From contig NZ_FZPD01000001.1 of assembly GCF_900188325.1 (NCBI RefSeq), positions 310,001 through 374,000 of the forward strand: DNA of 64,000 nt, read 5' to 3'. Of this stretch, positions 46,101 through 54,165 are shown piece by piece. The position numbers and the translations under genes are program-made. This stretch comes from Ekhidna lutea. Its GTDB lineage: Bacteria > Bacteroidota > Bacteroidia > Cytophagales > Cyclobacteriaceae. Below the pieces are notes generated by a model, which saw nothing but the letters and a program-made list of their open reading frames with translations, did not search any database and was not told the origin of the DNA. Position 1 is the stretch's first letter, and each line of letters opens with the position of its first letter.

Positions 46101-48066
46101 CGACCTTTTCGGCCGATGCATCATAGTAATGAAAAGCCTTTGGGAGTAGTTTTAAATGACCTGACGAAGGTGTATAATCAGCAAACCCATATTGTGATAA
46201 TAGCTTGCCGGCTCCCTGAGCAAAGCGTTCATCTATCCCGTATTCAAGAGCCAGTTCACCAACATAAAATTCCTTTACTCCATATTTTCTGGAATAGTAT
46301 ACTGCTGCATTGATCGGATGAAAATCCAGAAAGCGTCCTAGCTTTTGATACCTTATAACATCAAAGAAATCATCTGATTCAAATGAAGCGGGCAGTAAGT
46401 CTTTCCCATTCATGATTTCAAGAGCAATCGAATCTTCATCAAAACCCCAGGTGATAAGGTCCACATTCATTGAAAGATCGAAATAGGAAGACTTGTATGG
46501 AGTTAGGGTTGAATTACGAAGCACTTTTAGTTCACGAGTAGTCAGGTCATATTTTGCTCTTACTGACTTATGATAGATTGAGTCGCTTCCATGAAGAATT
46601 GTAATAGAGCCCTTGTCCATCGAAACAAGTGAATCACCAAGGCTAAACTCCCTAGACTTCAGCACTACTGTGTTTCCTTTTCCATCTAAAATCTTTAGGG
46701 TGCCGTTTTCTTTCGAGACAGACTTACCAAAAAGCTCATTGCCTTTCAACTGAATGCCGCCTGTGTAGCTTAGGTTTTCATTTGGTAAGTTGATTGTGTG
46801 AACAGCTTTATTAGATGTGAATATGGGGTAGCTGCTTAGGGCCCTTTTAGGGCGAGGAACACTTTTATATTCAAATACTCCCTCTACCTGATCACCTGTT
46901 AGCTGATCAAATTGAAGTGTTGCATTAGGAGTCCAAAAGTCAGAACGGTCTTTTTTCAGGTGGAATTCCTTTAGCTGGACAACCGCACCCCTGAACTTTT
47001 TGTTTTGGCCAGGCCAGTCAAGTGAGCCTTGTTCGGCTGTTAATGTTCTGTTTTTAAGTAGGAATGCTCCGTTAACACTTTTAACCCGAAGAGAATCATA
47101 GGGGGTAGCTACAACCAGCCTTGCATTTTTAATTTCAATAACCGGTCCTTCTTTTTCCGGGTGCACATATTGATACTGCTTTAGCGTGAGATAGTCTGGA
47201 ACGGAAGGGGAATAACTTGGGCGCACTGCTTTAGGGGCCTCATATACCGGCTCCTCTGGTTCGGAACCCCAACTATCATTTGAATCCCCCCAGGAACTAT
47301 CCCCCCATGAGTCATCATTGTTACCCCAGGAATCATCGTTATCTCCCCAGCTATCATCACCCCACGAATCGTCGGAATTTCCCCAACTATCATCATTTCC
47401 CCATGAGTCATCATTGTTGCCCCAGCTGTCATTGGTGTCCCATGAGCTATTACCCCAGGAATCATCCGCGGGTTCATCTTCTATTATTGGTATTTCATCC
47501 TCGGAGATCAAGACAATGCTATCTTCATTCACAACCTCTTCTTCAGGTATCTCTTCTTCAATAGCAACGTACTCATCCAAAAGCTTAAACTCATAAGATC
47601 CTTCGGGAGCCAAAACTGCCAGGTTCTTATCAAGACTTAAATATCTACGTGCGAAGTAGATATTAAGTCCAAACAAAAAATCTTTGTATTCGGATCTGGA
47701 TAATGTGCGTACTACCTGCTCGTTGATTTCCAGAACTTTATCCAATTGATCTCTTTGCAGGTTTTCTTGTGCTACTGAGTAGGCCAGATAGGTAAAGTAA
47801 TGGTAGAAGTAAGGGTAAAATTTATAGCCCTTTTGCTGCATGGTCAAAGCTATTTTGTGTGCTTTGTCTTGCTGGGCTGATGTAAACTTACTGTCCCATG
47901 CATTTTGAAAATCAAAAGCAATTTTGTTTGCTGACTCTGTGCCAATAGCTTTTAATTTGGCAATAGCCTGTGCCCGAAATTCTGTCTTATCATCAGAGTA
48001 TCGCTGTGCCTGAGCATTTGAAATGACTAGCACAAAAGCCAAAACGGAAAGTAATAGCGGTCGCAT
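43093..48066 (-). CDS. Giant secreted protein with Ser-Trp-Gly repeat tract
   Basis: A 1657-residue protein with a signal peptide (RPLLLSVLAFVLVISNAQAQ), a helical N-terminal domain (about 25-165), an acidic linker and a low-complexity tract with ten SWG motifs (201-269, DDSWGNN-like units of 6-8 residues). About 1350 beta-rich residues follow, with recurring OstA- or AsmA-like strand patterns (YDSLRVKSVNGAFLLKNRTLTAEQGSLDW; GRNLEFDGMIHAGDFQYKG). The C-terminus is very acidic (ENFETIEEEDDD). I recognise no named domain. It is 53 bases downstream of prmA. The start is the ATG at 48066; a TTG precedes it. It is probably periplasmic or on the outer membrane. Confidence 0.85.
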   Translation of the reverse strand: MRPLLLSVLAFVLVISNAQAQRYSDDKTEFRAQAIAKLKAIGTESANKIAFDFQNAWDSKFTSAQQDKAHKIALTMQQKGYKFYPYFYHYFTYLAYSVAQENLQRDQLDKVLEINEQVVRTLSRSEYKDFLFGLNIYFARRYLSLDKNLAVLAPEGSYEFKLLDEYVAIEEEIPEEEVVNEDSIVLISEDEIPIIEDEPADDSWGNSSWDTNDSWGNNDDSWGNDDSWGNSDDSWGDDSWGDNDDSWGNNDDSWGDSSWGDSNDSWGSEPEEPVYEAPKAVRPSYSPSVPDYLTLKQYQYVHPEKEGPVIEIKNARLVVATPYDSLRVKSVNGAFLLKNRTLTAEQGSLDWPGQNKKFRGAVVQLKEFHLKKDRSDFWTPNATLQFDQLTGDQVEGVFEYKSVPRPKRALSSYPIFTSNKAVHTINLPNENLSYTGGIQLKGNELFGKSVSKENGTLKILDGKGNTVVLKSREFSLGDSLVSMDKGSITILHGSDSIYHKSVRAKYDLTTRELKVLRNSTLTPYKSSYFDLSMNVDLITWGFDEDSIALEIMNGKDLLPASFESDDFFDVIRYQKLGRFLDFHPINAAVYYSRKYGVKEFYVGELALEYGIDERFAQGAGKLLSQYGFADYTPSSGHLKLLPKAFHYYDASAEKVDFDNIMVPSKIKNGSNAHLVLDSGQLKVRGVSRFYFTTDYKIYGEPKDSTLTLLKGRNLEFDGMIHAGDFQYKGIGHQLDYGEFLVNMPQIDSMRLTVPLRDTTSAEGGYEQVALKNELTETSGTLYINSSDNKSGVKENRRYPYFNSDSEAIVYFDGKEVLDGAYDKSVKFIIPPFEVDSLERKDGESISFDGTFNSGGIFPTFAETLRIQGDRSLGFTHQIPAEGYNLYGTEAKTYEEIRLSSKGMRGFGQIDFLTTTIYSDDFIYYPDSVTTDGTGGVISPGTYKGASYPEAVLGSYDMYWLPRKDSMYLRTVGEPFKFYNSTAELEGYANITTKGVYGGGTMFTRGSRAESNEMHFEEFEYGARHAQFEVLTNDPEKPAMEGDDIRLDFDLTDNTATIHPEQVGVAAISFPYAQMKTSITEAIWDLEDSIVTMTKPENIAIEDSYFYTTREDLDSLAFNAEKAIYDINTQELNVQGIPYITVADSRIIPEGHETTILANSVLQQFQNAEVIIDTLNGYHYLDRANIRVISRNKFEGNAYYQQIVGTDTFDIRFDSFELLEVPVGEADRKGNFSTRLMTVSGGEVLENQNLVISPGFFYKGSVTMYASKPALELDGYVKLDLADPDYNQWVKFDRQEGERDVELPFDNALSENGEKVYAGIHTSIRDELYSSFMEVKENGSDLDFFNSSGVLTYTDSTQTYRIENPAKTDGSSYQGHTMLYVDSSKAIVFEGKANFISPINTQIKVDASVLGVGNKESNEYTTDAMFAMEFPTPTGAFDIMAADLIDIIERIGPPLANDISIELLYKLANLTNDGTAKLYEQSSLKDYTALASVSGELQKQLLISGVKMKWNKDQKAWHNTTKLAISNIYDNDLNAKLDGFLEIKKDESGAEIVNLFIQAAPGIWYYIGYTFNQLILYSSNAEFNELVKAKSNVESSKPGELIIAIGDTNETLGFINQFRETYFGIKEPYNLVSPDEINVEDENFETIEEEDDDGFGFE
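47260..47466 (-). repeat. Tandem codon repeat encoding SWG units
   Basis: This covers residues 201-269 of the giant protein, which hold ten SWG motifs and one SWD variant in units of about 6-8 codons rich in Asp and Asn. The repeat also keeps two other frames open on the opposite strand, which produces spurious ORFs there. Confidence 0.85.
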
Positions 48067-48119
48067 CAAGCGTTAAAGATATTTATAAGTCCCCACTGTA
48101 CCGTAAATAAACGATGGTT

Positions 48120-48944
48120 TTAGATGGAGCGTTTTTCCAGGGCCAGCATTGCCCACTTATCTCTGGTAGTGGAGTGGATCTTTTTTAACCCTATTTCGTT
48201 GGCCTGTTTTTCCAAATCTTCAATATCAGATTCGTAAAAACCACTTAAAATCAGATGCCCTTTGTCAACTAGTCTTTCAGCATAATCATTCATCTGATCC
48301 ATCAACACATTTTTGTTGATGTTGGCTATCACAATATCATAATCGGAATCCTTGACCTCAGCAATCTGTCCCTTGATCAACGTTACATCCTTTACATCAT
48401 TCAACGAAAAATTCTCCTCACTATTTTCAATGCACCAATCATCAATATCTGTAGCAGCGATGTTAGAAGCTCCTCTTTTCTCCGCCATGATGGCCAGGAT
48501 GCCCGTGCCGGTTCCCACATCCAGGACTCTTTTCCCCTTGTGGTCTAGTGTCATCTGATAATCTAGTACCTGGTAAGTTGTAGCGTGATGCCCTGTACCG
48601 AAGGACATCTTTGGAGTAACGATGATTTCGTACTCGAACTGAGGTTGAGGCTTATGAAAAGAAGCTCGCACTATGCATTTGTCTCCAACGATTATCGGGT
48701 CATAGTTTTTTTCCCACTCTTCGTTCCAATTGACCTTTTCTTGCTCCTTAACAGTGAATGCGACGTTGGAATATTGACTAAACAATGCTTCAACCTTACC
48801 ATCATCAAACTGCGATTGCTCGCAGCTCCCCTCAAATCCATCATCAAACTCCTGAAAGGAATCGAATCCTACTTCAAAAAGCTCGGCTATTAGCACGTCT
48901 ATTAGTGCCTGGTCACATGTTACTTTGATGGTTATAAAATCCAT
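48120..48944 (-). CDS. prmA: Ribosomal protein L11 methyltransferase
   Basis: This enzyme trimethylates lysines and the N-terminus of ribosomal protein L11 using SAM. It is 274 residues. The N-terminal L11-binding domain (about 1-75) is followed by the SAM-binding core with MSFGTGHHATTYQVL, RVLDVGTGTGILAIMAEKRGA and DIVIANINKNVLMDQM, all typical of PrmA. Its ATG overlaps the tpiA stop by one base (TGATG), so the two are coupled. Confidence 0.93.
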   Translation of the reverse strand: MDFITIKVTCDQALIDVLIAELFEVGFDSFQEFDDGFEGSCEQSQFDDGKVEALFSQYSNVAFTVKEQEKVNWNEEWEKNYDPIIVGDKCIVRASFHKPQPQFEYEIIVTPKMSFGTGHHATTYQVLDYQMTLDHKGKRVLDVGTGTGILAIMAEKRGASNIAATDIDDWCIENSEENFSLNDVKDVTLIKGQIAEVKDSDYDIVIANINKNVLMDQMNDYAERLVDKGHLILSGFYESDIEDLEKQANEIGLKKIHSTTRDKWAMLALEKRSI

Positions 48945-49708
48945 CAGTCAAATGCCTTTACAATATTTGTAAAATCACGTGATTTCAAACTTGCACCTCC
49001 TATAAGGCCTCCGTCAACGTCTGGTTGAGAAAAAATTTCTTTTGCATTATCAGGCTTTACGCTACCACCATATAAAATGGAGATACCGTCAGCTACCGCC
49101 TGAGAATACTTATCTGCAATTTGTTTTCTGATGAATGCATGCATCTCCTGCGCTTGCTCTGCACTGGCGGTTTTCCCTGTTCCAATCGCCCAAACAGGTT
49201 CGTAAGCGATTACAACATTTTTGATATTTTCTTCCGAAAGACCGAACAATGCTTTTTCAACCTGTGACCCAACAAACTTTTCATGATCTCCTGCTTCACG
49301 CACTTCCAGTCGTTCCCCACAACAAAAAATAGGTTTCAAATTGTTTTCAAGAGTAAATGCCACTTTTTCAGAAAGAAGCTCGTCCGTTTCACCGAAATAT
49401 TCGCGGCGTTCGCTATGTCCAAGAATGACATAAGTAGCTCCACAGGATACCAACATAGCGGCAGAAACTTCGCCTGTGTATGCACCGCTTTTAGATTGAT
49501 GGCAATTTTGTGCTCCAAGGAAAATCCGCTCCGAAGACCCAATAAGGCTTTGGATTCCTGTCAGGTGAATAAATGGAGGAATAAGTATGACTTCAGCATC
49601 GTTATTAACCTCATCCTCTACCATGTGAATGACTTCAGAAGCCAATTTTTTCCCCTCGGGAAGGGTGCAATTCATTTTCCAGTTTCCAGCTACAATATTT
49701 TTTCTCAT
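48944..49708 (-). CDS. tpiA: Triosephosphate isomerase
   Basis: This enzyme interconverts dihydroxyacetone phosphate and glyceraldehyde 3-phosphate. It is 254 residues with the full set of TIM-barrel catalytic motifs: the lysine in GNWKMN, the His in [12 protein letters not shown], the glutamate in [16 protein letters not shown] (loop 6), and the phosphate-binding YGGSVKP and GGLIGGASL. The start is the ATG at 49708. It leads the likely tpiA-prmA-giant protein transcript. Confidence 0.97.
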   Translation of the reverse strand: MRKNIVAGNWKMNCTLPEGKKLASEVIHMVEDEVNNDAEVILIPPFIHLTGIQSLIGSSERIFLGAQNCHQSKSGAYTGEVSAAMLVSCGATYVILGHSERREYFGETDELLSEKVAFTLENNLKPIFCCGERLEVREAGDHEKFVGSQVEKALFGLSEENIKNVVIAYEPVWAIGTGKTASAEQAQEMHAFIRKQIADKYSQAVADGISILYGGSVKPDNAKEIFSQPDVDGGLIGGASLKSRDFTNIVKAFD

Positions 49709-49882
49709 CCCAATGTTAATTTTTCAGACTGCAATGATACTAACGGAGTGTCATTAACACATTTAGAATGCAGCTTTTCTAGCTCATAGGCATAGAAGTC
49801 TGTCTCATCGATTAGTAATTCACTTATTGATAAAAATCAATCAATTCTTGGCAACTTGGTGGAAGATTAATGTATTGACCTA

Positions 49883-50284
49883 ATGAAAGATGTTGTAAAA
49901 TTCAGGGCGCTTATTGGAATCGCTCAGGCAGACGGGGATTTTGATAGTGCCGAAAAGGAATTTATTCGAAATTTGGCTGAGCTGGAAGGATTATCCATGA
50001 AGGAGCTAAAAGAGCTGCTTCAAACCGCAGACAAAACCGGCAACCTTGTCAAAGATCTGGATTTTGATGATAAAATAGACATCCTTACCTACATGGTGAA
50101 GCTTATGAAAATCGATGGGAAGGTCCTCATTAGTGAAATTAAATTTTGTGAAAAGGTTGCCAGAGGACTTGGATTTGAAGAAAAATCAATCGGGTTTTTA
50201 TCAGGAATTATTGAAGGCAACCCAACAGACACACCAAACTTCGGCAGTATCAAACACCGAATGAGAAAGTACATTATAGAGTAG
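49883..50284 (+). CDS. TerB-like helical protein
   Basis: A 133-residue soluble protein with the TerB-type helical-bundle pattern. It has two related acidic segments, GIAQADGDFDSAEKEFIRNLAE near the N-terminus and MVKLMKIDGKVLISEIKFCEKVARGLG in the second half; both carry the A/K-x-D-G-x-x-x-x-x-E motif that can bind metal. Tellurite resistance itself cannot be inferred from this domain alone. Its stop is directly abutted by the uvrA stop on the other strand, with no gap. Confidence 0.82.
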   Translation: MKDVVKFRALIGIAQADGDFDSAEKEFIRNLAELEGLSMKELKELLQTADKTGNLVKDLDFDDKIDILTYMVKLMKIDGKVLISEIKFCEKVARGLGFEEKSIGFLSGIIEGNPTDTPNFGSIKHRMRKYIIE

Positions 50285-53077
50285 TTAAAGTTTCTCCTTC
50301 AGATACTGAGCAGTATAATTGTCTTTCAACTTCGCCAAATCCTCAGGTAATCCGGCAAAGCACACATTACCGCCTTCTTCGCCACCTTCTGGTCCAAGGT
50401 CGATGATCCAGTCCGCATTTTTGATTACCTCGGTATTGTGCTCAATGATCACCACTGAATTGCCTCCATCTACCAGAGCATTTATCGCATCTAAAAGCTT
50501 TTTTATGTCATGAAAGTGGAGGCCGGTTGTAGGCTCATCAAAGATGAAAAGGATGTGGTCGGTATTGTTTGTTTTGCTTCCTTTGGAAAGGAAAGAGGCA
50601 AGTTTTACTCGTTGAGCTTCCCCACCACTCAAAGAGTTTGATCCCTGTCCCAATTTCACATACCCAAGTCCCACATCAAAAAGTGGTTGCAGCTTGTTAG
50701 TGATGGAGTTGTTTCCTTCGAAGAATTCAAGTGCTTCTCGAACGGATAAATTTAGTACATCGGCAATGTTCTTGTCGTTGTATTTGACTTCCAGAATTTC
50801 TTTTTTGAACCGCTTACCACCACAGTTCTCGCAGGTCAGGTGTAGGTCTGCCATAAACTGCATCTCTATTTTTACCGTGCCTTCGCCTTCGCAGACTTCA
50901 CAACGACCACCATCCACGTTGAAAGAGAAATGAGCAGGTTTGAAGTTGTTGGTTTTAGATAGTGGCTGATCTGAGAAAAGCTGACGGATAGCATCATAGG
51001 CTTTCACATACGTCACTGGGTTAGATCGAGAACTTTTTCCGATCGGGTTTTGATCCACAAACTCGACCTGAGTCACCTTCTTGTAATTGCCGGTCAGGTT
51101 AGTGAATTTTCCTGAAGCTTCACCGATCAGACCAAGCTGCTTCCCGATAGCAGGATGAATGATCTTGCGAACCAATGTGGACTTACCCGAACCACTTACA
51201 CCCGTAACAACAGTCAGCACCCCAAGGGGTACTTCCACATCGATATTTTTTAGATTGTTCTCTCTCGCTCCCTCGATTTGAATCGAGCTGCGCCATGGTC
51301 TTCGTCTTTCCGGAACCGGAATCGATTCTTTTCCTTGGAGGTACTTAGATGTGTAGGAATTGGTCTCTCCATTCATGTCGGAGGTCTTGCCCTGGAAGAC
51401 AAGTTCTCCTCCAAACACCCCAGCATCGGGACCAATGTCGATGATCTGATCTGCTGCCTCCATCACCTTCTCTTCGTGCTCAACCACAATCACAGTATTG
51501 CCAACATCTCGTAACGTTTTCAATACATCAATCAATCGATCAGTATCGCGAGGATGAAGACCGATACTTGGCTCATCTAAAATATACATGGAGCCAACCA
51601 ACGCACTACCCAAAGATGTCGCCAATTTGATTCGTTGATATTCTCCCCCCGAAAGCGTGCTGGTCAATCGATTTAATGTCAGGTATCCAAGTCCTACCTG
51701 ATCGAGATAGGAAAGTCGATTTTTAATTTCTTCCAGAATCCGTTTAGCTACTTTTTCATCATGCTTGCTCAGCTTTATTGAGTCGAAAAACGGACGGAGT
51801 TTTGTCACCGGCATCAACACTAAATCTGTGATGGATCGCTTATCAATCTTCACATAGCTGGCATCCTTCCTCAGCTTAGTTCCTCTGCAATCAGGGCAGG
51901 TCGTTTTACCTCTGTACCGGGAAAGCATTACCCGGTACTGAATCTTGTGCAGCTTCGATTCCAAGTGAGCGAAGAACTTATTAAGCCCCTCAAAATATTC
52001 ATTGCCTGTCCAGAGGAGATCGTATTGCTCCTGAGTAAGCTCCGCTATTGGTCGGTGAATTGGAAAGTCAAATCGGATACCATCACGAAGTAAAGGCTCG
52101 GCCCACTTTTTCATGGTCTCCCCTTTCCATGGAGCGATGGCCCCTTCATACACAGAAAGGTTGCGATCTGGAATCACCAAATCAGGATCGATTCCTAACA
52201 CTCGACCAAAACCTTCGCACTTTCTACATGCTCCATACGGGTTATTGAAGCTAAAAAAATTGACAGAAGGCTCTTCGAAGACGATTCCATCCAGCTCAAA
52301 ACGATCCGAAAAATTCTTTTTCCCTTTACCAACTATTGTGACTAAACAATCCCCTTCCCCTTCGAAGAAGGCGGTTTGAACGGAATCAGCTAATCGAAAC
52401 TGTGTTGCCTCATCGTTTTGAACTACGGCCCGATCAATGAGGATTTCAACATTTCCCTTTGGGTTTTCCTTGCTGTCAAGGACATCCTGGATATATGCAA
52501 CTTCATTATCAATAAGCACCCGGTTGTACCCTTTGCTCATCAGAATCTGAAACTCCTTTGTAAGGGTGCGCTTGTCTTTTTGCTTTAGCGGGGTGGTAAT
52601 CATCAGCTTTGACCCTTCCTCATGGGAAAGCATGTAGTCAACAACATCTGTGACGCTATCTTTTTTTACTGCTTTGCCGGAAACAGGAGAAATGGTTTTG
52701 CCAATTCTGGCAAATAACAACTTGAGATAATCGTAGATCTCCGTAGTGGTACCAACAGTAGATCTTGGATTCCGTGAAGAAACTTTTTGTTCAATAGCGA
52801 TGGCCGGAGCTACGCCTTTAATGTAATCCACTTCAGGCTTCTCCATTCTTCCCAAAAACTGGCGGGCGTAGGAACTCAGGCTCTCTACATATTTTCTTTG
52901 GCCTTCTGCAAAAAGCGTATCAAATGCCAGTGATGACTTGCCAGAACCCGACAATCCTGTGATCACTACAAGCTGATCGCGAGGAATGGCGACATCCAGA
53001 TTTTTCAGGTTATTCACCCGTGCACCTTTGATGATGATGTATTCTTTGGGATCTAGTTTGTCGATTTTTCCAACCAT
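50285..53077 (-). CDS. uvrA: UvrABC excinuclease subunit A
   Basis: UvrA is the damage-recognition ATPase of nucleotide excision repair. It is 930 residues with two ABC modules: Walker A GLSGSGKSS and GVSGSGKST; signatures TLSGGEYQRI and SLSGGEAQRV; Walker B LDEPSIGLH and FDEPTTGLH. Zinc-finger Cys pairs are CRKCEGFG with CPDCRGTK, and CEVCEGEG with CENCGG. UvrB and UvrC are not in the window. An exact -7 promoter element lies 57 bases upstream. It is divergent from the sigma-factor gene. Confidence 0.97.
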   Translation of the reverse strand: MVGKIDKLDPKEYIIIKGARVNNLKNLDVAIPRDQLVVITGLSGSGKSSLAFDTLFAEGQRKYVESLSSYARQFLGRMEKPEVDYIKGVAPAIAIEQKVSSRNPRSTVGTTTEIYDYLKLLFARIGKTISPVSGKAVKKDSVTDVVDYMLSHEEGSKLMITTPLKQKDKRTLTKEFQILMSKGYNRVLIDNEVAYIQDVLDSKENPKGNVEILIDRAVVQNDEATQFRLADSVQTAFFEGEGDCLVTIVGKGKKNFSDRFELDGIVFEEPSVNFFSFNNPYGACRKCEGFGRVLGIDPDLVIPDRNLSVYEGAIAPWKGETMKKWAEPLLRDGIRFDFPIHRPIAELTQEQYDLLWTGNEYFEGLNKFFAHLESKLHKIQYRVMLSRYRGKTTCPDCRGTKLRKDASYVKIDKRSITDLVLMPVTKLRPFFDSIKLSKHDEKVAKRILEEIKNRLSYLDQVGLGYLTLNRLTSTLSGGEYQRIKLATSLGSALVGSMYILDEPSIGLHPRDTDRLIDVLKTLRDVGNTVIVVEHEEKVMEAADQIIDIGPDAGVFGGELVFQGKTSDMNGETNSYTSKYLQGKESIPVPERRRPWRSSIQIEGARENNLKNIDVEVPLGVLTVVTGVSGSGKSTLVRKIIHPAIGKQLGLIGEASGKFTNLTGNYKKVTQVEFVDQNPIGKSSRSNPVTYVKAYDAIRQLFSDQPLSKTNNFKPAHFSFNVDGGRCEVCEGEGTVKIEMQFMADLHLTCENCGGKRFKKEILEVKYNDKNIADVLNLSVREALEFFEGNNSITNKLQPLFDVGLGYVKLGQGSNSLSGGEAQRVKLASFLSKGSKTNNTDHILFIFDEPTTGLHFHDIKKLLDAINALVDGGNSVVIIEHNTEVIKNADWIIDLGPEGGEEGGNVCFAGLPEDLAKLKDNYTAQYLKEKL

Positions 53078-53133
53078 TTTAGGGGTGTGCTTGTCTAAGA
53101 AACACTAACTAAGGAATTCAGTTTCAGCAGCCG

Positions 53134-53141
53134 CAAAAATA
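53134..53141 (-). promoter_or_regulatory. -7 promoter element of uvrA
   Basis: On the minus strand this reads TATTTTTG, an exact TAnnTTTG match, followed by CGG and 57 bases upstream of the uvrA ATG. A -33 element is not evident. Confidence 0.45.
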
Positions 53142-53256
53142 AGGTGCATACTTTTCTGAGTTGTTGAAATTTTATATTCTTGCCGCGATAAATTATTTCT
53201 AACCCTAAACCCCACAATATGATATAGACCTCTACGTTAACAAACAGGTGAATTAC

Positions 53257-53856
53257 ATGAATAAGACAAGTTTGAATGATAGCGAATTGCTATCCCTCTA
53301 CATTGGAGGAAACGAAGAGGCATTTGAGGAACTCCTCAATCGTCATAAAGACAGGGTTTTTACCACTATCTATTTAATAGTAAAAGACAGGTACACTGCC
53401 GAAGATCTCATGCAGGAGGTTTTCATTAAGGCTATTCGTACCATCAAATCCGGCAGGTATAATGAGGAAGGAAAATTTCTTCCATGGATTCTCAGAATCG
53501 CTCATAACCTGTCCATAGACCACTTTCGAAAAGCGAAGCGCTATCCGATGATCGTGATGGAGGATGGAAGCAGCGTGTTTAATACGCTTGATTTCTCAGA
53601 GTCGTCTATTGAAGAAGAACATATCAAACAAGATACCTACAACCTTCTGAAAGCCTACATCAAAGATTTACCGGACTCACAGCGTGAGGTGTTGGTTATG
53701 CGACACTACATGAAAATGAGCTTCCAGGAAATTGCTGATGCAACAGATGTAAGTATCAATACGGCGCTAGGAAGGATGAGGTATGCTTTGATAAACTTGA
53801 GAAAAAAGTTTGAGCAAACCCAAAACGCGTATGACAAAAACCTTTACAGAAAATGA
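53257..53856 (+). CDS. ECF-family RNA polymerase sigma factor
   Basis: A 199-residue sigma-70 of the ECF (RpoE-like) type. Region 2 spans EEAFEELLNRHKDRVFTTIYLIVKDRYTAEDLMQEVFIKAIRTI with LPWILRIAHNLSIDHFRKAKR. Region 4 is LPDSQREVLVMRHYMKMSFQEIADATDVSINTALGRMRYALINLRK. The ATG at 53257 is chosen because AGGTGA lies eight bases before it; a GTG at 53248 is the alternative. The following small gene overlaps its 3' end by 26 bases and is the likely regulator. The target genes are unknown; the uvrA gene is divergent. Confidence 0.92.
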   Translation: MNKTSLNDSELLSLYIGGNEEAFEELLNRHKDRVFTTIYLIVKDRYTAEDLMQEVFIKAIRTIKSGRYNEEGKFLPWILRIAHNLSIDHFRKAKRYPMIVMEDGSSVFNTLDFSESSIEEEHIKQDTYNLLKAYIKDLPDSQREVLVMRHYMKMSFQEIADATDVSINTALGRMRYALINLRKKFEQTQNAYDKNLYRK

Positions 53857-54058
53857 TTTAGTAAGATTTCTATACGACGAGCTAAATGAGGACGAGCGAT
53901 TGGAGATGAGAGAATCGCTGTGTGCTGACATGGAACTCCGAGCAAGACTGGATGAATTGGAAGAAGCAAAATTTGCTTTGGATGCTGTGACATTTAAAGC
54001 GCCGAGTGATGTTGTTTCCAGGATTCTTTACGCATCGAAAAACCTTCAGTCGATTTAG
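53831..54058 (+). CDS. Small anti-sigma-like protein lacking zinc site and membrane helix
   Basis: A 75-residue protein. Its N-terminal half (TENDLVRFLYDELNEDERLEMRESLCADMELRARLDEL) has the helical pattern of the cytoplasmic anti-sigma domain, but the zinc-binding H-x3-C-x2-C is replaced by non-metal residues and there is no membrane segment. The start ATG at 53831 lies 26 bases inside the sigma-factor gene; a TTG at 53810 is possible. Position and pattern suggest that it binds the adjacent ECF factor, which is inference. Confidence 0.65.
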   Translation: MTKTFTENDLVRFLYDELNEDERLEMRESLCADMELRARLDELEEAKFALDAVTFKAPSDVVSRILYASKNLQSI

Positions 54059-54060
54059 TG

Positions 54061-54149
54061 TAGAATAAAACTCAGTGTCACACTGAGCTTGTCGAAGTGT
54101 CTTTCATATAAAAAAGGTTTCGACAGGCTCAACCTGACAGTTTATTCTA
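54061..54149. repeat. Interspersed inverted-repeat element (CACTGAGCTTGTCGAAG type)
   Basis: Outer near-perfect arms (TAGAATAAAACT and AGTTTATTCTA) enclose a perfect hairpin CTCAGTG-TCA-CACTGAG (54071-54087). A second pair follows, GCTTGTCGAA with TTCGACAGGC. This CACTGAGCTTGTCGAAG/TTCGACAGGCTCA sequence is a repeat I know to be widespread in Bacteroidota intergenic regions. It lies between the anti-sigma-like gene and nth and may terminate transcription. Confidence 0.8.
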
Positions 54150-54165
54150 CTCTATTTTTGGTTAT

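Noticed and set aside
47260-47466. Possible CRISPR-like array
   Set aside because: The repeat units are short, uneven, in-frame and coding; there are no unique spacers of constant length.
47280-47596. Open frames on the plus strand across the SWG repeat
   Set aside because: They are the reverse complement of a low-complexity codon repeat and contain only repetitive Pro/Ser/His runs; the minus-strand gene is continuous and has a signal peptide.
49883-50284. Tellurite-resistance determinant
   Set aside because: A TerB-like domain alone does not indicate resistance; no other ter genes are nearby.
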